64,000 nucleotides of DNA from JANNPJ01 sp965200525 (GTDB lineage Bacteria > Actinomycetota > Actinomycetes > Actinomycetales > Kineosporiaceae): NCBI GenBank assembly GCA_965200525.1, contig OZ241368.1, positions 3,224,001 through 3,288,000 of the forward strand, read 5' to 3'. Each line of letters opens with the position of its first letter. Positions within the stretch are counted from its first letter, which is position 1. The notes beneath the pieces are model-generated. The model had not been told where the DNA came from. It ran no database searches and saw only the letters and a list, made by a program, of their open reading frames with translations. Of this stretch, positions 56,727 to 64,000 are shown piece by piece. The position numbers and the translations under genes are program-made.

Positions 56727-59216
56727 TCAGCCGTTTCCGGGGCCGCCCCCGCCGTTGCCGCCACCACCATTGCCGCCGCCGTTGTTGTTGCCCCCGCCGT
56801 TCCCGTTGCCGTTCCCGTTGCCCTGGCCGGGGATGGCCGGGCCGCCCGGATCGGTCGGATCGGTCGGGTCGGGCACGCCCGAGCTCACGTAGATCGTGAT
56901 CTCGGTCCCGGTGTTGGCCTTGGACCCACCAGCCGGCGAGGTCTTGGCCACGGTGCCGGCCGGCTGGTTCGAGCCGACCGGGTCGTTGGCCGCGTGGGAG
57001 GTGAATCCGGCCGCCTTGAGCGCGGCCATGGCGTCACTGACCGAGAAGCCGTCCACATTCGGCACCACGGTCTTCGAGGTGCGGGTGAGCTTGTAGTCCG
57101 GCGGACCGAACTTCTCGACCTTCTTGCCGACCATCGCCGCGACCATGATGTCTTTCCAGATCGGGCCGGCGATGGTGGCACCGAACACGCTGGGGTAGTA
57201 GTGGCCGTTGATCGTGCGCCGGTTCATCGACTTACGCCCACCGGGGTAGGTGTGCGGGTCGCCGACCCAGACCGACGTGGCGAGCTGCGGGGTGTAGCCG
57301 ACGAACCAGGTGTCGACCGAGTCGTTGGTGGTTCCGGTCTTGCCGGACGCCGGGCGGCCCGGCAGGCCGCCCACCCGGGCCGCGGTGCCGCCGGCGGAGA
57401 ACACGTGGCTGAGGCCGGCGTTGACCGTGTTGGCCACGGACTTGTCCAGCGCCTGCTTGCAGTTGGCCTTCGGGATGGGCACGGCCTTGCCGTTGCGATC
57501 GGTGATCGAGGTGATGGCGATCGGGCTGCAGAACGTGCCCCCGGAGGCGAACCCGGCGTAGGCGGCGGCCATCGTCATCGGTGAGATGTCGGCGATTCCC
57601 AGGGTCAGCGACGGCACGCAGTTGGGCAAGCGCTCCGTGTCCGGGGTGGGACGCTTGCTGCTGCAGACATCAGGCGTGGCCGAGGCCAGGTGCACGCCCA
57701 GGTCCTCGGCGGTCTCCCGGATGTCGCAGAGGTCGAGCTGCTTCTCCATGGCCACGTAGGCGCCGTTGACCGAGGCCGCGGTGGCGTTCCAGACGGTCAT
57801 CGGGCCGTTCTCGGCGCCGTCGGCGGAGTTGCCGAAGGTGTAGGTGCCACCCTGAACGGGCGAGCCGCAGGACGTGAAGTCGTGGTATGGGGTGGGCACC
57901 GGCGTCCCGTTGACCGTGGCGTTCAGTGACTTGCCGGCCTTCAGCCAGGTGGCCAGCGTGAACGGCTTGAACGTCGAGCCGGTCTGGAAGCCGTTGCTGC
58001 CGCCGTAGTCCTTGTCGGTCGAGTAGTTGATCGTGGTGTTCTGGGTCTTGTGCGGGCTGGGCAGGTAGTACTTGTTCTGCTGGATCGACTTGATCTTGCC
58101 CGTGCCCGGCTCGACCGACACGGTGGCCGTGGCCGCCTTGTTCTTCGGCGAGATGTACTTGGTGGTCGCCTTCCAGGCCGACTTCTCCATCTTCGGATCC
58201 ATCGTCGTCTTGATCGTCAGACCACCGCGCAGGATCGCGTTCTCCCGGGCCTTCTGGGTCTTGCCCAGGGCCGAGAAGGCATTGTTCTCGGTGATCTGCT
58301 GGTAGACGTAATCGCAGAAGTAGGCCTTGTAGCCGGCGTTGGCGCAGCCCCGGACGACCCGGGTCAGGTGGGTGCCGAGCTTGGCCGCAACCGCCTTGTC
58401 GTGGGTCGGCTGGTCGATCATCTTCTGGTCGAGCATCTTGCCCAGGACGACGTTGCGCCGGTCCCGGGAAGCCTTCGGGTTCGCCCGTGGGCTGTACGTC
58501 GGCGGGGACTGGATCATCCCGGCCAGGGTGGCCGCCTGGGGCAGGGTGAGTTTCGCGGCCGTGGTGTTGAAGTAGTACTTCGACGCGGCCTGGACCCCGT
58601 TGACCTGGTCGCCGAACCAGGCGATGTTCAGGTAGGCGTTGAGGATCTCGGGCTTGGTCATCTTCTTCTCCAGGGCGATCGCGTAGTGGATCTCCCGGAG
58701 CTTGCGGGCGCTGGTCTTGTCCCGGGCGGCGTTCTTGGCGTCCGTGTCGCCGGCCGCCTGCGCCGTCTCGACCAGCTCGTTCTTCACCAGCTGCTGAGTG
58801 ATGGTGGAGGCGCCCTGGGCGTCCTTGTGGGCGATCTTGTTGGCCACCGCGGCCCGGGCCAGGCCCTTCAGGTCGATCCCACCGTGCTTGTAGAACCGCG
58901 CGTCCTCGATCGCCACGATGGCGTGCTGCATGTTCGGTGAGATCTGCTCCAGCGGCACCGACTCGCGGTACTCGTCGAAGAAGGTGCTGATCACCTTGCC
59001 GTCGGCGTCCAGCATCTTGGACTGCTCGGACAGCGGCGGGGTGGCCAGATCGCTGGGCAGGTCGTTGAAGAAGTCGACCGAGTTGTTGGTCAGCACACCG
59101 GCGGCACCCACGGCCGGGATGGCCAGCCCGGCGGCCACGGCTCCGACCACGATGCTGGCGACGACGAACGCGCCGAGCAGGCCGAGCACATTGCGGGGGC
59201 TGGGGGCCGGAGACAT
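56727..59216 (-). CDS. ponA: Class A penicillin-binding protein with PASTA domain
   Basis: The 829-residue bifunctional enzyme polymerises and cross-links peptidoglycan. TM at ~10-42; glycosyltransferase GT51 ~75-260 with catalytic Glu104 in AIEDARFYKHGG; transpeptidase ~365-680 with Ser414 in GSTFKPFT, SVN (482-484) and KTGT (626-629). One PASTA domain follows (TVVPNVDGFSVSDAMAALK... TEITIYVSS), and a Gly/Asn-rich tail ends the protein. Order and neighbours match mycobacterial ponA2. A 522-base spacer separates it from whiB. Confidence 0.95.
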   Translation of the reverse strand: MSPAPSPRNVLGLLGAFVVASIVVGAVAAGLAIPAVGAAGVLTNNSVDFFNDLPSDLATPPLSEQSKMLDADGKVISTFFDEYRESVPLEQISPNMQHAIVAIEDARFYKHGGIDLKGLARAAVANKIAHKDAQGASTITQQLVKNELVETAQAAGDTDAKNAARDKTSARKLREIHYAIALEKKMTKPEILNAYLNIAWFGDQVNGVQAASKYYFNTTAAKLTLPQAATLAGMIQSPPTYSPRANPKASRDRRNVVLGKMLDQKMIDQPTHDKAVAAKLGTHLTRVVRGCANAGYKAYFCDYVYQQITENNAFSALGKTQKARENAILRGGLTIKTTMDPKMEKSAWKATTKYISPKNKAATATVSVEPGTGKIKSIQQNKYYLPSPHKTQNTTINYSTDKDYGGSNGFQTGSTFKPFTLATWLKAGKSLNATVNGTPVPTPYHDFTSCGSPVQGGTYTFGNSADGAENGPMTVWNATAASVNGAYVAMEKQLDLCDIRETAEDLGVHLASATPDVCSSKRPTPDTERLPNCVPSLTLGIADISPMTMAAAYAGFASGGTFCSPIAITSITDRNGKAVPIPKANCKQALDKSVANTVNAGLSHVFSAGGTAARVGGLPGRPASGKTGTTNDSVDTWFVGYTPQLATSVWVGDPHTYPGGRKSMNRRTINGHYYPSVFGATIAGPIWKDIMVAAMVGKKVEKFGPPDYKLTRTSKTVVPNVDGFSVSDAMAALKAAGFTSHAANDPVGSNQPAGTVAKTSPAGGSKANTGTEITIYVSSGVPDPTDPTDPGGPAIPGQGNGNGNGNGGGNNNGGGNGGGGNGGGGPGNG

Positions 59217-59738
59217 AGCCAGCAGGGTAGTACGGCCTCCTGAGGAGCTCGTTCAGACTGAATAGGCCAATCGTGTATCTGGGCCTGCGGAGCGTGACTC
59301 CTCAGAGCAGGCCGTCCGAGAGGCGCCGGTCACCGTGGACCGGTTCCACCGATCGGGTGGCACTGCGTCACCGTTCACCGGATCCGCCGCCGTAACGAAA
59401 TCAAGACCTTCAACGATCGAGTGTTCAGAGATGTCCGGGAAGGTGTGACCTGTGCCCGCTAAAGGGGTAAGAGCGCAGGTCACCGAGCCGTACCGGATCG
59501 CTCCGACCAGGGCCGCTCGATCACTCAGGCGTACCGACGAGCTGAGGGCGCACGCGCTCAATCCGGCACTTTCTGTAGTGAACTGATTGCGTTGAGTTAC
59601 TCATCGTCACTTCGGCTGATGGAGATTCATCCATCCGGTCCTTATTGGCGTAGCGGAGGCTCACCTAACGTCATCAGCAGAGAGGTTCAGCTCGGGGGTT
59701 GAGCGTGGATCTACGGGGGTCCAGGGAGGGCCAGAGGA
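59217..59738. promoter_or_regulatory. 522-bp divergent spacer between PBP and whiB4
   Basis: No convincing gene: a 102-codon minus-strand frame at 59253-59561 lacks any family pattern. One hairpin is visible, GACCTGTGC (59447-59455) with GCGCAGGTC (59473-59481) around 17 bases, which could be a leader structure or operator. GGGAGGG at ~59725 is the nearest ribosome site to the whiB ATG. Confidence 0.6.
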
Positions 59739-60059
59739 ATGGGTGTGACGGTGAACCAGTGGGCAGCGCAAGGTGCATGTAAGGGCAGCGACCCTGATGC
59801 GCTCTTCGTTCAGGGTGCAGCGCAGAACCGGGCCAAGGCCGTGTGCCTGTCGTGCCCGGTGCGAACGGAGTGCCTTTCCGACGCGCTCGACCACAAGATC
59901 GAGTTCGGGGTCTGGGGTGGTATGACCGAGCGTGAGCGGCGGGCCCTGCTGCGGCGGCGTCCGAACGTGCAGTCGTGGCGCCGGCTCCTCGAGACGGCCC
60001 GGGCCGAGCAGGTTCGGATCATCGACCTGCTGGACGACGCGGCGGTCAGGGTCGGCTGA
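59739..60059 (+). CDS. whiB4: WhiB4/WblA-type iron-sulfur regulator
   Basis: The 106-residue protein has the four cluster Cys (14, 36, 39, 45; C-x21-C-x2-C-x5-C), DPDALFVQGAAQNRAKAVC, EFGVWGGMTERERRALLRRR (57-76) and a basic C-terminus. DALDHKIEFGVWGG and the position between ponA and two ArsA genes identify it as the WhiB4 (mycobacteria)/WblA (streptomycetes) orthologue. These proteins bind a 4Fe-4S cluster, respond to O2/NO/redox and, in streptomycetes, repress antibiotic production and control sporulation. Confidence 0.94.
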   Translation: MGVTVNQWAAQGACKGSDPDALFVQGAAQNRAKAVCLSCPVRTECLSDALDHKIEFGVWGGMTERERRALLRRRPNVQSWRRLLETARAEQVRIIDLLDDAAVRVG

Positions 60060-60113
60060 AAGAACAAGACCGGCCGGTCGGCCGGGCCGGGGGCAACGGG
60101 GCCTGATTCGACT

Positions 60114-60150
60114 GGGCGCTCGTGGTGATGGAGGGTCACCGCGGGCGCCC
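60114..60150. terminator. Hairpin between whiB4 and arsA-like gene
   Basis: GGGCGCTCGTGGTGA (60114-60128) pairs with TCACCGCGGGCGCCC (60136-60150), with two G-T pairs and a 7-base loop, between convergent genes. Confidence 0.8.
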
Positions 60151-60170
60151 TTTCACGTCGGCCGCCCCTT

Positions 60171-61352
60171 TCAGGTCGGCTGGGCCGTCTGCTCGGCCAG
60201 GTCGTCGCCGACGCCGCGCAGCCCGTCCAGGTCGTGCACGTCCTGCGGCCGGGCCGGCACCCGGGCCACCGGCACCGTCGGATGGGCCTGGAAGAACCGG
60301 CTGGCCACCGCCTGCTCGCGCTCGTTGAGCCGCATCCGGTCGGCGTGGATCCGCAGCAGGCCCGCGGTCAGCGGGTGCTCCTCGGCGTCGTCCAGATCCT
60401 CGGCCCCGGTCAGGGCCCGCTCGGCCGAGAGGCCCTCGCCGGGCCCGGAGTGCACCCGGTTCAGCACCAGCCCGGCCAGCGGCATCTGCTCGTCGGCCAG
60501 CCGCTCCACGAAGTACGAGGCCTCCCGCAACGCGTCCGGCTCCGGCGCCGCGACCACCACGAACGCCGTCCCCGGCGCCTGCAGCAGCTTGTAGGTGGCG
60601 TCGGCCCGCTCCCGGAAGCCGCCGAACATCGTGTCCAGGGCGGCGACGAAGGTCTGGACGTCCCGCAGCACCTGAGCGCCGAGGATCTTGGTCATCAGGC
60701 CGGTGGCGGTGCCGACCGCGGCCGACATCACCTTCAGGTAGGCCCGCCCCCCGGCCCGGGCCGGGGAGCTGAGGATCCGGATGAACCGACCGTCGAGGAA
60801 CGAGCCCAGCCGCTGCGGGGCGTCGAGAAAGTCCAGGGCCGAGCGGCTCGGCGGGGTGTCGACGACCACCAGGTCCCAGCCGTCGGGGTCGGCGTCGGCC
60901 TGGGCCCGCAGCTGGCCCAGCTTCTCCATCGCCATGTACTCCTGGGTGCCCGCGAACGAGCTCGACAGCGCCTGGTAGAACGGGTTGGCCAGCAGCTGGG
61001 CGGCCTTCTCGGGGGTGGCGTGAGCCTCGATCACCTCGTCGAAGGTGCGCTTCATGTCCAGCATCATCGCGTCCATCCGGCCGCCCTTGGCCTGGTCGAC
61101 GTCGCTCACCGGGCGGGGCGTGTTGTCGAGCTCGACCAGGCCCATCGACTGGGCCAGCCGGCGGGCCGGGTCGATGGTCAGCACGACCACACGCCGTCCC
61201 CGCTCGGCCGCGCGCAGGCCGAGGGCGGCCGCGGTGGTGGTCTTGCCCACCCCGCCCGAGCCGCAGCAGACCAGGATCCGGGTCTGCGGGTCGTCGAGCA
61301 GCGCATCGATGTCGAGCCGGGCCGAAGCCGGGGCACCACCGGCCGGGCTCAT
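60171..61352 (-). CDS. ArsA/GET3-family ATPase (Rv3680-like)
   Basis: The 393-residue protein has the deviant Walker A CCGSGGVGKTTTAAALG, switch region TIDPARRL and VVVDTPPSRSALDFLD. One nucleotide domain is present, so it would act as a dimer, probably with the overlapping upstream paralogue. In mycobacteria the orthologous pair is BagA/BagB-like and has been linked to stress survival; it is not a known arsenite pump here, as no arsB is present. The ATG overlaps the upstream stop by four bases. Confidence 0.93.
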   Translation of the reverse strand: MSPAGGAPASARLDIDALLDDPQTRILVCCGSGGVGKTTTAAALGLRAAERGRRVVVLTIDPARRLAQSMGLVELDNTPRPVSDVDQAKGGRMDAMMLDMKRTFDEVIEAHATPEKAAQLLANPFYQALSSSFAGTQEYMAMEKLGQLRAQADADPDGWDLVVVDTPPSRSALDFLDAPQRLGSFLDGRFIRILSSPARAGGRAYLKVMSAAVGTATGLMTKILGAQVLRDVQTFVAALDTMFGGFRERADATYKLLQAPGTAFVVVAAPEPDALREASYFVERLADEQMPLAGLVLNRVHSGPGEGLSAERALTGAEDLDDAEEHPLTAGLLRIHADRMRLNEREQAVASRFFQAHPTVPVARVPARPQDVHDLDGLRGVGDDLAEQTAQPT

Positions 61353-62458
61353 GCGGCGCCCTGCTCGTGCAGCCGGGAGGCCAGGCCGTAGAGCGCGCCC
61401 AGGTCGATGCCGGAGGCCAGGGCGGGCAGCTCGTAGAGCGGCCGGTCCAGGGTCGCCAGCTCCTTGCGTTCGGTGGTCTCCATCGTGACCCGGGCCCCGT
61501 GCCCGGCCGCCTCGGTCAGCAGCGCGGTGGCCAGCGCCGCCGGTGAGGTGTCGTTGCCGGTGGCCCGGGAGCGGCGGCCCAGACCGGCGGCCGACAGGCC
61601 CTCCAGGACCTCGGCCCGGTCCAGGGTGCCCTCGGTCGCGGCGGTCAGGGCGGCCGGCGACAGGAAGGGCTCACGGACCATGTTGACCACCACCCCGCCC
61701 ACCGGCAGGCCGAGCGCCCGCAGGTCGCCGACGGCGTCCGCGGTCTCCTGCACCGGCATCTCCTCCAGCACGCTGACCAGGTGGACGGCGGTCTGCCGGG
61801 AGCGCAGCAGAGTCATGATCGAGTTGGCCTGATTGCGGATCGGGCCGACCTTGGCCAGGCCGACGACCTCCTCGTTGACGTTCAGGAACCGGGTGATCCG
61901 CCCGGTCGGCGGCGCGTCGAGCACCACGGCGTCGTAGTCCGGCCGCTCGACCTGGGGTTCGCCCCGCCCACCCTTGATCGTGACCCGGCGCCGAACCGCC
62001 TCGTAGACCTTGCCGGTCAGCAGGACGTCGCGGATGCCGGGGGCGACGGTGGTGGCGAAGTCGATCGCGCCCAGCTTCTCCAGCACCCGGCCGGCCCGGC
62101 CCAGGTGGTAGAAGAGGTCGAGGTAGTCGAGCAGGGCGGCCTTGGGGTCGACGGCGAGGGCGAACACCTCGCCGCCACCGGGAGCGACCGCGACCCGGGT
62201 CTCGGCGTAGGGCAGCGGCGGGACGTCGAACAGCCGGGCGATGCCCTGTCGGCCCTCGACCTCGACCAGCAGGGTGCGCCGCCCACCGGTGGCCAGGGCC
62301 AGAGCCAGGGCCGCGGCCACGGTGGTCTTGCCGGTGCCGCCCTTACCGGTGACGATGTGCAGCCGGACGCCGGTCCAGTCGCTCTCGGGCTCGTCGGCGG
62401 AGGTTCTGCCGGCGCTGGACCGCTGGGACGAGCGGGTGCCGGAACGAGGGGAGGCCAC
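61349..62458 (-). CDS. ArsA/GET3-family ATPase (Rv3679-like)
   Basis: The 369-residue partner ATPase has Walker A LHIVTGKGGTGKTTVAAALA, LLVEVEGRQGIARLF and YDAVVLDAPPTGRITRFLN. It starts at GTG 62458 with a 25-residue Ser/Arg-rich lead. Overlap with the second ATPase and the same order as Rv3679-Rv3680 indicate a heteromeric complex. Confidence 0.93.
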   Translation of the reverse strand: MASPRSGTRSSQRSSAGRTSADEPESDWTGVRLHIVTGKGGTGKTTVAAALALALATGGRRTLLVEVEGRQGIARLFDVPPLPYAETRVAVAPGGGEVFALAVDPKAALLDYLDLFYHLGRAGRVLEKLGAIDFATTVAPGIRDVLLTGKVYEAVRRRVTIKGGRGEPQVERPDYDAVVLDAPPTGRITRFLNVNEEVVGLAKVGPIRNQANSIMTLLRSRQTAVHLVSVLEEMPVQETADAVGDLRALGLPVGGVVVNMVREPFLSPAALTAATEGTLDRAEVLEGLSAAGLGRRSRATGNDTSPAALATALLTEAAGHGARVTMETTERKELATLDRPLYELPALASGIDLGALYGLASRLHEQGAA

Positions 62459-62544
62459 CTGCCCAGGGTAGGCAGGCCACCCGCCGGTCGCAGGACGACA
62501 TGGCCGAAGTCCACCGGCCGGCTCCGGGTGGATAGGCTCCGGGC

Positions 62545-62700
62545 ATGGTCAAGTGGGAGTACGTCACGGTGCCGCTGATTGTTCATGCGACCAAGCAGAT
62601 CCTCGATCAGTGGGGCGAGGACGGCTGGGAGCTGGTGCAGGTGGTTCCCGGCCCGGACGGTCAGGGAATCGTGGCCTACCTCAAGCGCCCCCGCGACTGA
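62545..62700 (+). CDS. 51-residue small protein, DUF4177-like
   Basis: ATG 62545 gives MVKWEYVTVPLIVHATKQIL and then DQWGEDGWELVQVVPGPDG up to TGA at 62700. The KWEY start and DGWELVQV match the small DUF4177-like protein that lies between the ArsA pair and RidA in mycobacteria (Rv3678A). Function unknown. It is 11 bases from the RidA start. Confidence 0.85.
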   Translation: MVKWEYVTVPLIVHATKQILDQWGEDGWELVQVVPGPDGQGIVAYLKRPRD

Positions 62701-62711
62701 GGCCGGCCCCG

Positions 62712-63191
62712 ATGTCAGGACGGATCGAGAAGCGGCTGGCCGAGCTCGGCCTGAGCCTGCCCACCGTCGCCGCCCCGGTGGCGGCCTACGTGCCGGCCGT
62801 GCTGGACGGCAACTTGGTCTGGACGTCGGGCCAGTTGCCGTTCGTGGACGGCGCCCTGCCGGTGACCGGCCGGGTCGGCACCGGCGGCGAGGGCCTGGTC
62901 GACCCGGCCGAGGCCGCGGCGATGGCCCGGATCTGCGCGTTGAACGCGCTGGCCGCGCTGCGCTCGGTGATCGACGACCTGGACCGGGTGGTCCGCGTGG
63001 TGAAGGTGGTCGGCTTCGTCGCCAGCGACCCCGGGTTCACCGGTCAGCCGATGGTGATCAACGGAGCCAGCGAGCTGATCGGCGAGGTGTTCGGCCCGGC
63101 CGGCAAGCACGCCCGGAGCGCGGTCGGCGTGGCTGCCCTCCCGCTGGGCGCCCCGGTCGAGGTCGAGATGGTGTTCAGCATCTCGAGCTGA
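62712..63191 (+). CDS. RidA/YjgF-family protein
   Basis: The 159-residue protein belongs to the longer YjgF-like subgroup (Rv3678c-like): RLAELGLSLPTVAAPVAAYVPAV, LVWTSGQLPFVDG and a final VGVAALPLGAPVEVEMVF. The catalytic Arg in canonical RidA (in the N-R-P-like PLGAP region) is not obvious, so imine deaminase activity is uncertain. It is probably co-transcribed with the 51-residue gene. Confidence 0.9.
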   Translation: MSGRIEKRLAELGLSLPTVAAPVAAYVPAVLDGNLVWTSGQLPFVDGALPVTGRVGTGGEGLVDPAEAAAMARICALNALAALRSVIDDLDRVVRVVKVVGFVASDPGFTGQPMVINGASELIGEVFGPAGKHARSAVGVAALPLGAPVEVEMVFSISS

Positions 63192-63196
63192 GGCAG

Positions 63197-63228
63197 CACC
63201 GGCCGCCGCCGGACGGCGGCGGCCGGTG
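63197..63228 (+). terminator. 14-bp hairpin after RidA-like gene
   Basis: CACCGGCCGCCGCC (63197-63210) pairs perfectly with GGCGGCGGCCGGTG (63215-63228) around a GGAC tetraloop, six bases after the stop codon. Confidence 0.9.
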
Positions 63229-63238
63229 TCGCTCGTGG

Positions 63239-63260
63239 TCAGGTCACGAATCAGGTCACG
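63239..63260 (-). repeat. Duplicated stop context TCAGGTCACG
   Basis: TCAGGTCACG occurs at 63239-63248 and 63251-63260. The second copy holds the TGA (63253-63251) of the MerR gene; the copy beyond gives a second in-frame TGA after three codons. Confidence 0.85.
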
Positions 63261-63853
63261 GTGGGACGCGCGGCGGCCAGGCTGTGGTCGAGCACCTCCC
63301 GGGTGATCACCGTGGCCAGGTCGATGACCTCGTTCTTGGCCGGGCCCGGCCACTGTTCCGCGGCCGGAGCCTGCGGATCGGCGGCCAGCAACGTGATCAG
63401 GTCGGCGGCCAGGGCGCTGCCGGCCCGGGCCGCCTGGAGGGCCAGCAGCATCACCGTGGTAGGAGCGATGCCCCGGCCGGTGAGGGTCTGCATGATGGCG
63501 TAGGCCTGCGGATCCACCACGAACGACGGCAGGTCCAGCGAGGCCCCGGCGCCGGCCGCGGCCTGCCGTTCGCGCATCCGCCCGGCGGCCAGCCAGAGCA
63601 TGCCCTCCGGGCCGAGGTCCTCACCCCGGTTGGCCGCCTCGATGATGAGTTTCAGCGGCAGCCCCGCTTCCCGAAGTTGCCTGATGTCGCGTAACCGGTG
63701 CAGGTGCGCCGTCCGGTAACGCGACGTGCGACCGACGCGAATGGGTGGCGACAGAAGACCCTTGGTCCGGTAGGCCCGGACGTTCCGCGGGGTCATGCCG
63801 GCCGCCTGTGCCAATTCGTCGATCGTGAAAGAGTCTTTTGCCCCCATCGTCAT
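63251..63853 (-). CDS. MerR-family transcriptional regulator
   Basis: The 200-residue protein from ATG 63853 (or 63847) has an N-terminal winged HTH (SFTIDELAQAAGMTPRNVRAYRTKGLLSPP, GRTSRYRTAHLHRLRDIRQL) and a C-terminal helical region without Cys, so it does not sense metals as MerR does. The effector is unknown. An inverted repeat upstream is a likely autoregulatory site. Confidence 0.9.
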   Translation of the reverse strand: MTMGAKDSFTIDELAQAAGMTPRNVRAYRTKGLLSPPIRVGRTSRYRTAHLHRLRDIRQLREAGLPLKLIIEAANRGEDLGPEGMLWLAAGRMRERQAAAGAGASLDLPSFVVDPQAYAIMQTLTGRGIAPTTVMLLALQAARAGSALAADLITLLAADPQAPAAEQWPGPAKNEVIDLATVITREVLDHSLAAARPTVT

Positions 63854-63888
63854 CCCCGTGTCGGCAGCCGAATCTCGTCCGCATCGTC

Positions 63889-63915
63889 AACTCTTTGACG
63901 CCCCGTCGTAGAGTT
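63889..63915 (-). promoter_or_regulatory. Inverted repeat AACTCT-N15-AGAGTT, MerR operator candidate
   Basis: AACTCT (63889-63894) and AGAGTT (63910-63915) lie 36 bases upstream of the MerR gene. The arm spacing resembles MerR-type operators within promoter spacers. No further gene is seen to 64000. Confidence 0.5.
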
Positions 63916-64000
63916 AGTGGCTTTCAGTTATCACCGTACTGCCTCTGTGCCGATGCATGCTCACCCAAAGTTGATGTCTGTGGGCTGACCGTGGCCCTTT

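Noticed and set aside
59253..59561. 102-codon minus-strand reading frame in the PBP-whiB4 spacer
   Set aside because: No ribosome site, no recognisable domain, and codon third positions do not follow the strong GC bias of neighbouring genes.
59217..59738. c-di-AMP (ydaO-type) riboswitch upstream of the PBP gene
   Set aside because: The conserved ydaO core motifs as I remember them are not apparent; only a simple 9-bp stem was found.
60171..62458. Arsenite efflux system
   Set aside because: The two ATPases are ArsA-like, but no arsB, arsR or arsC gene is nearby and the synteny fits the WhiB4-linked ATPase pair instead.
1..64000. CRISPR arrays, insertion sequences or rRNA genes
   Set aside because: No spaced direct-repeat array, transposase gene with inverted ends, or rRNA sequence was seen; the repeats present are short tandem repeats or linker-coding repeats.

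Overview
The window is about 70 percent G+C chromosomal DNA from an actinomycete. BldC, a WhiB4/WblA-type WhiB protein, a class F sortase, an ECF42 sigma factor and MsiK-type sugar ABC genes without an ATPase all point to Actinomycetota. A Kineosporia-like, possibly motile, plant- or soil-associated lineage would fit, because the window holds many secreted glycan-active proteins and a decayed chemoreceptor, but the genus is inference.

Region 1 (1-5.4 kb) looks like a polysaccharide-sensing and degrading locus. A translationally coupled operon encodes a histidine kinase, a LuxR-type response regulator and a secreted protein with a carbohydrate-binding module. It is divergent from a secreted CBM6-DUF1996 protein, and a PL7 alginate lyase follows. 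Region 2 (5.5-11 kb) holds glycogen debranching enzyme GlgX, a secreted NucA/NucB-type nuclease, BldC, an NlpC/P60-like protein that continues BldC's own reading frame, and a secreted protein of unknown family. Region 3 (11-24 kb) has a YCII protein with an ECF42 sigma factor fused to a truncated tyrosine recombinase, an orphan sensor kinase, an ArnT-like glycosyltransferase, a surface cassette (cupredoxin, CHRD protein, sortase, lipoprotein), a heptamer microsatellite, a His-rich YibE/F transporter behind a Zur-like palindrome, and a chemoreceptor pseudogene.

Region 4 (24-37.7 kb) has a membrane protein of unknown function coupled to a CHAP amidase, a FUSC-type protein, a GH32-like hydrolase, a sugar ABC importer (binding protein and two permeases) and two paralogous LacI regulators. 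Region 5 (37.8-44.1 kb) holds two very large secreted discoidin-domain glycan enzymes, divergently transcribed around two identical GGAGAGCGCTCTCC operators. Region 6 (44.1-54.9 kb) is accessory in character: a two-component system, GNAT, tautomerase, TetR and MarR regulators, an FAD monooxygenase, an MBL hydrolase and the rifampin ADP-ribosyltransferase gene arr.

Region 7 (55-64 kb) is a conserved core block matching the M. tuberculosis Rv3678c-Rv3683 neighbourhood: tRNA-Pro, metallophosphoesterase, YqeY, class A PBP, WhiB4, two ArsA-type ATPases, a 51-residue small protein and RidA, followed by a MerR regulator.

The most unusual signals are the ECF42-recombinase fusion, the bldC reading frame that continues past its TGA into a signal-anchored peptidase, the sortase whose expected catalytic Arg is Glu beside a CHRD protein with an LQDTS-type sorting signal, and the repeated duplication of stop-codon-containing motifs just downstream of at least five genes.
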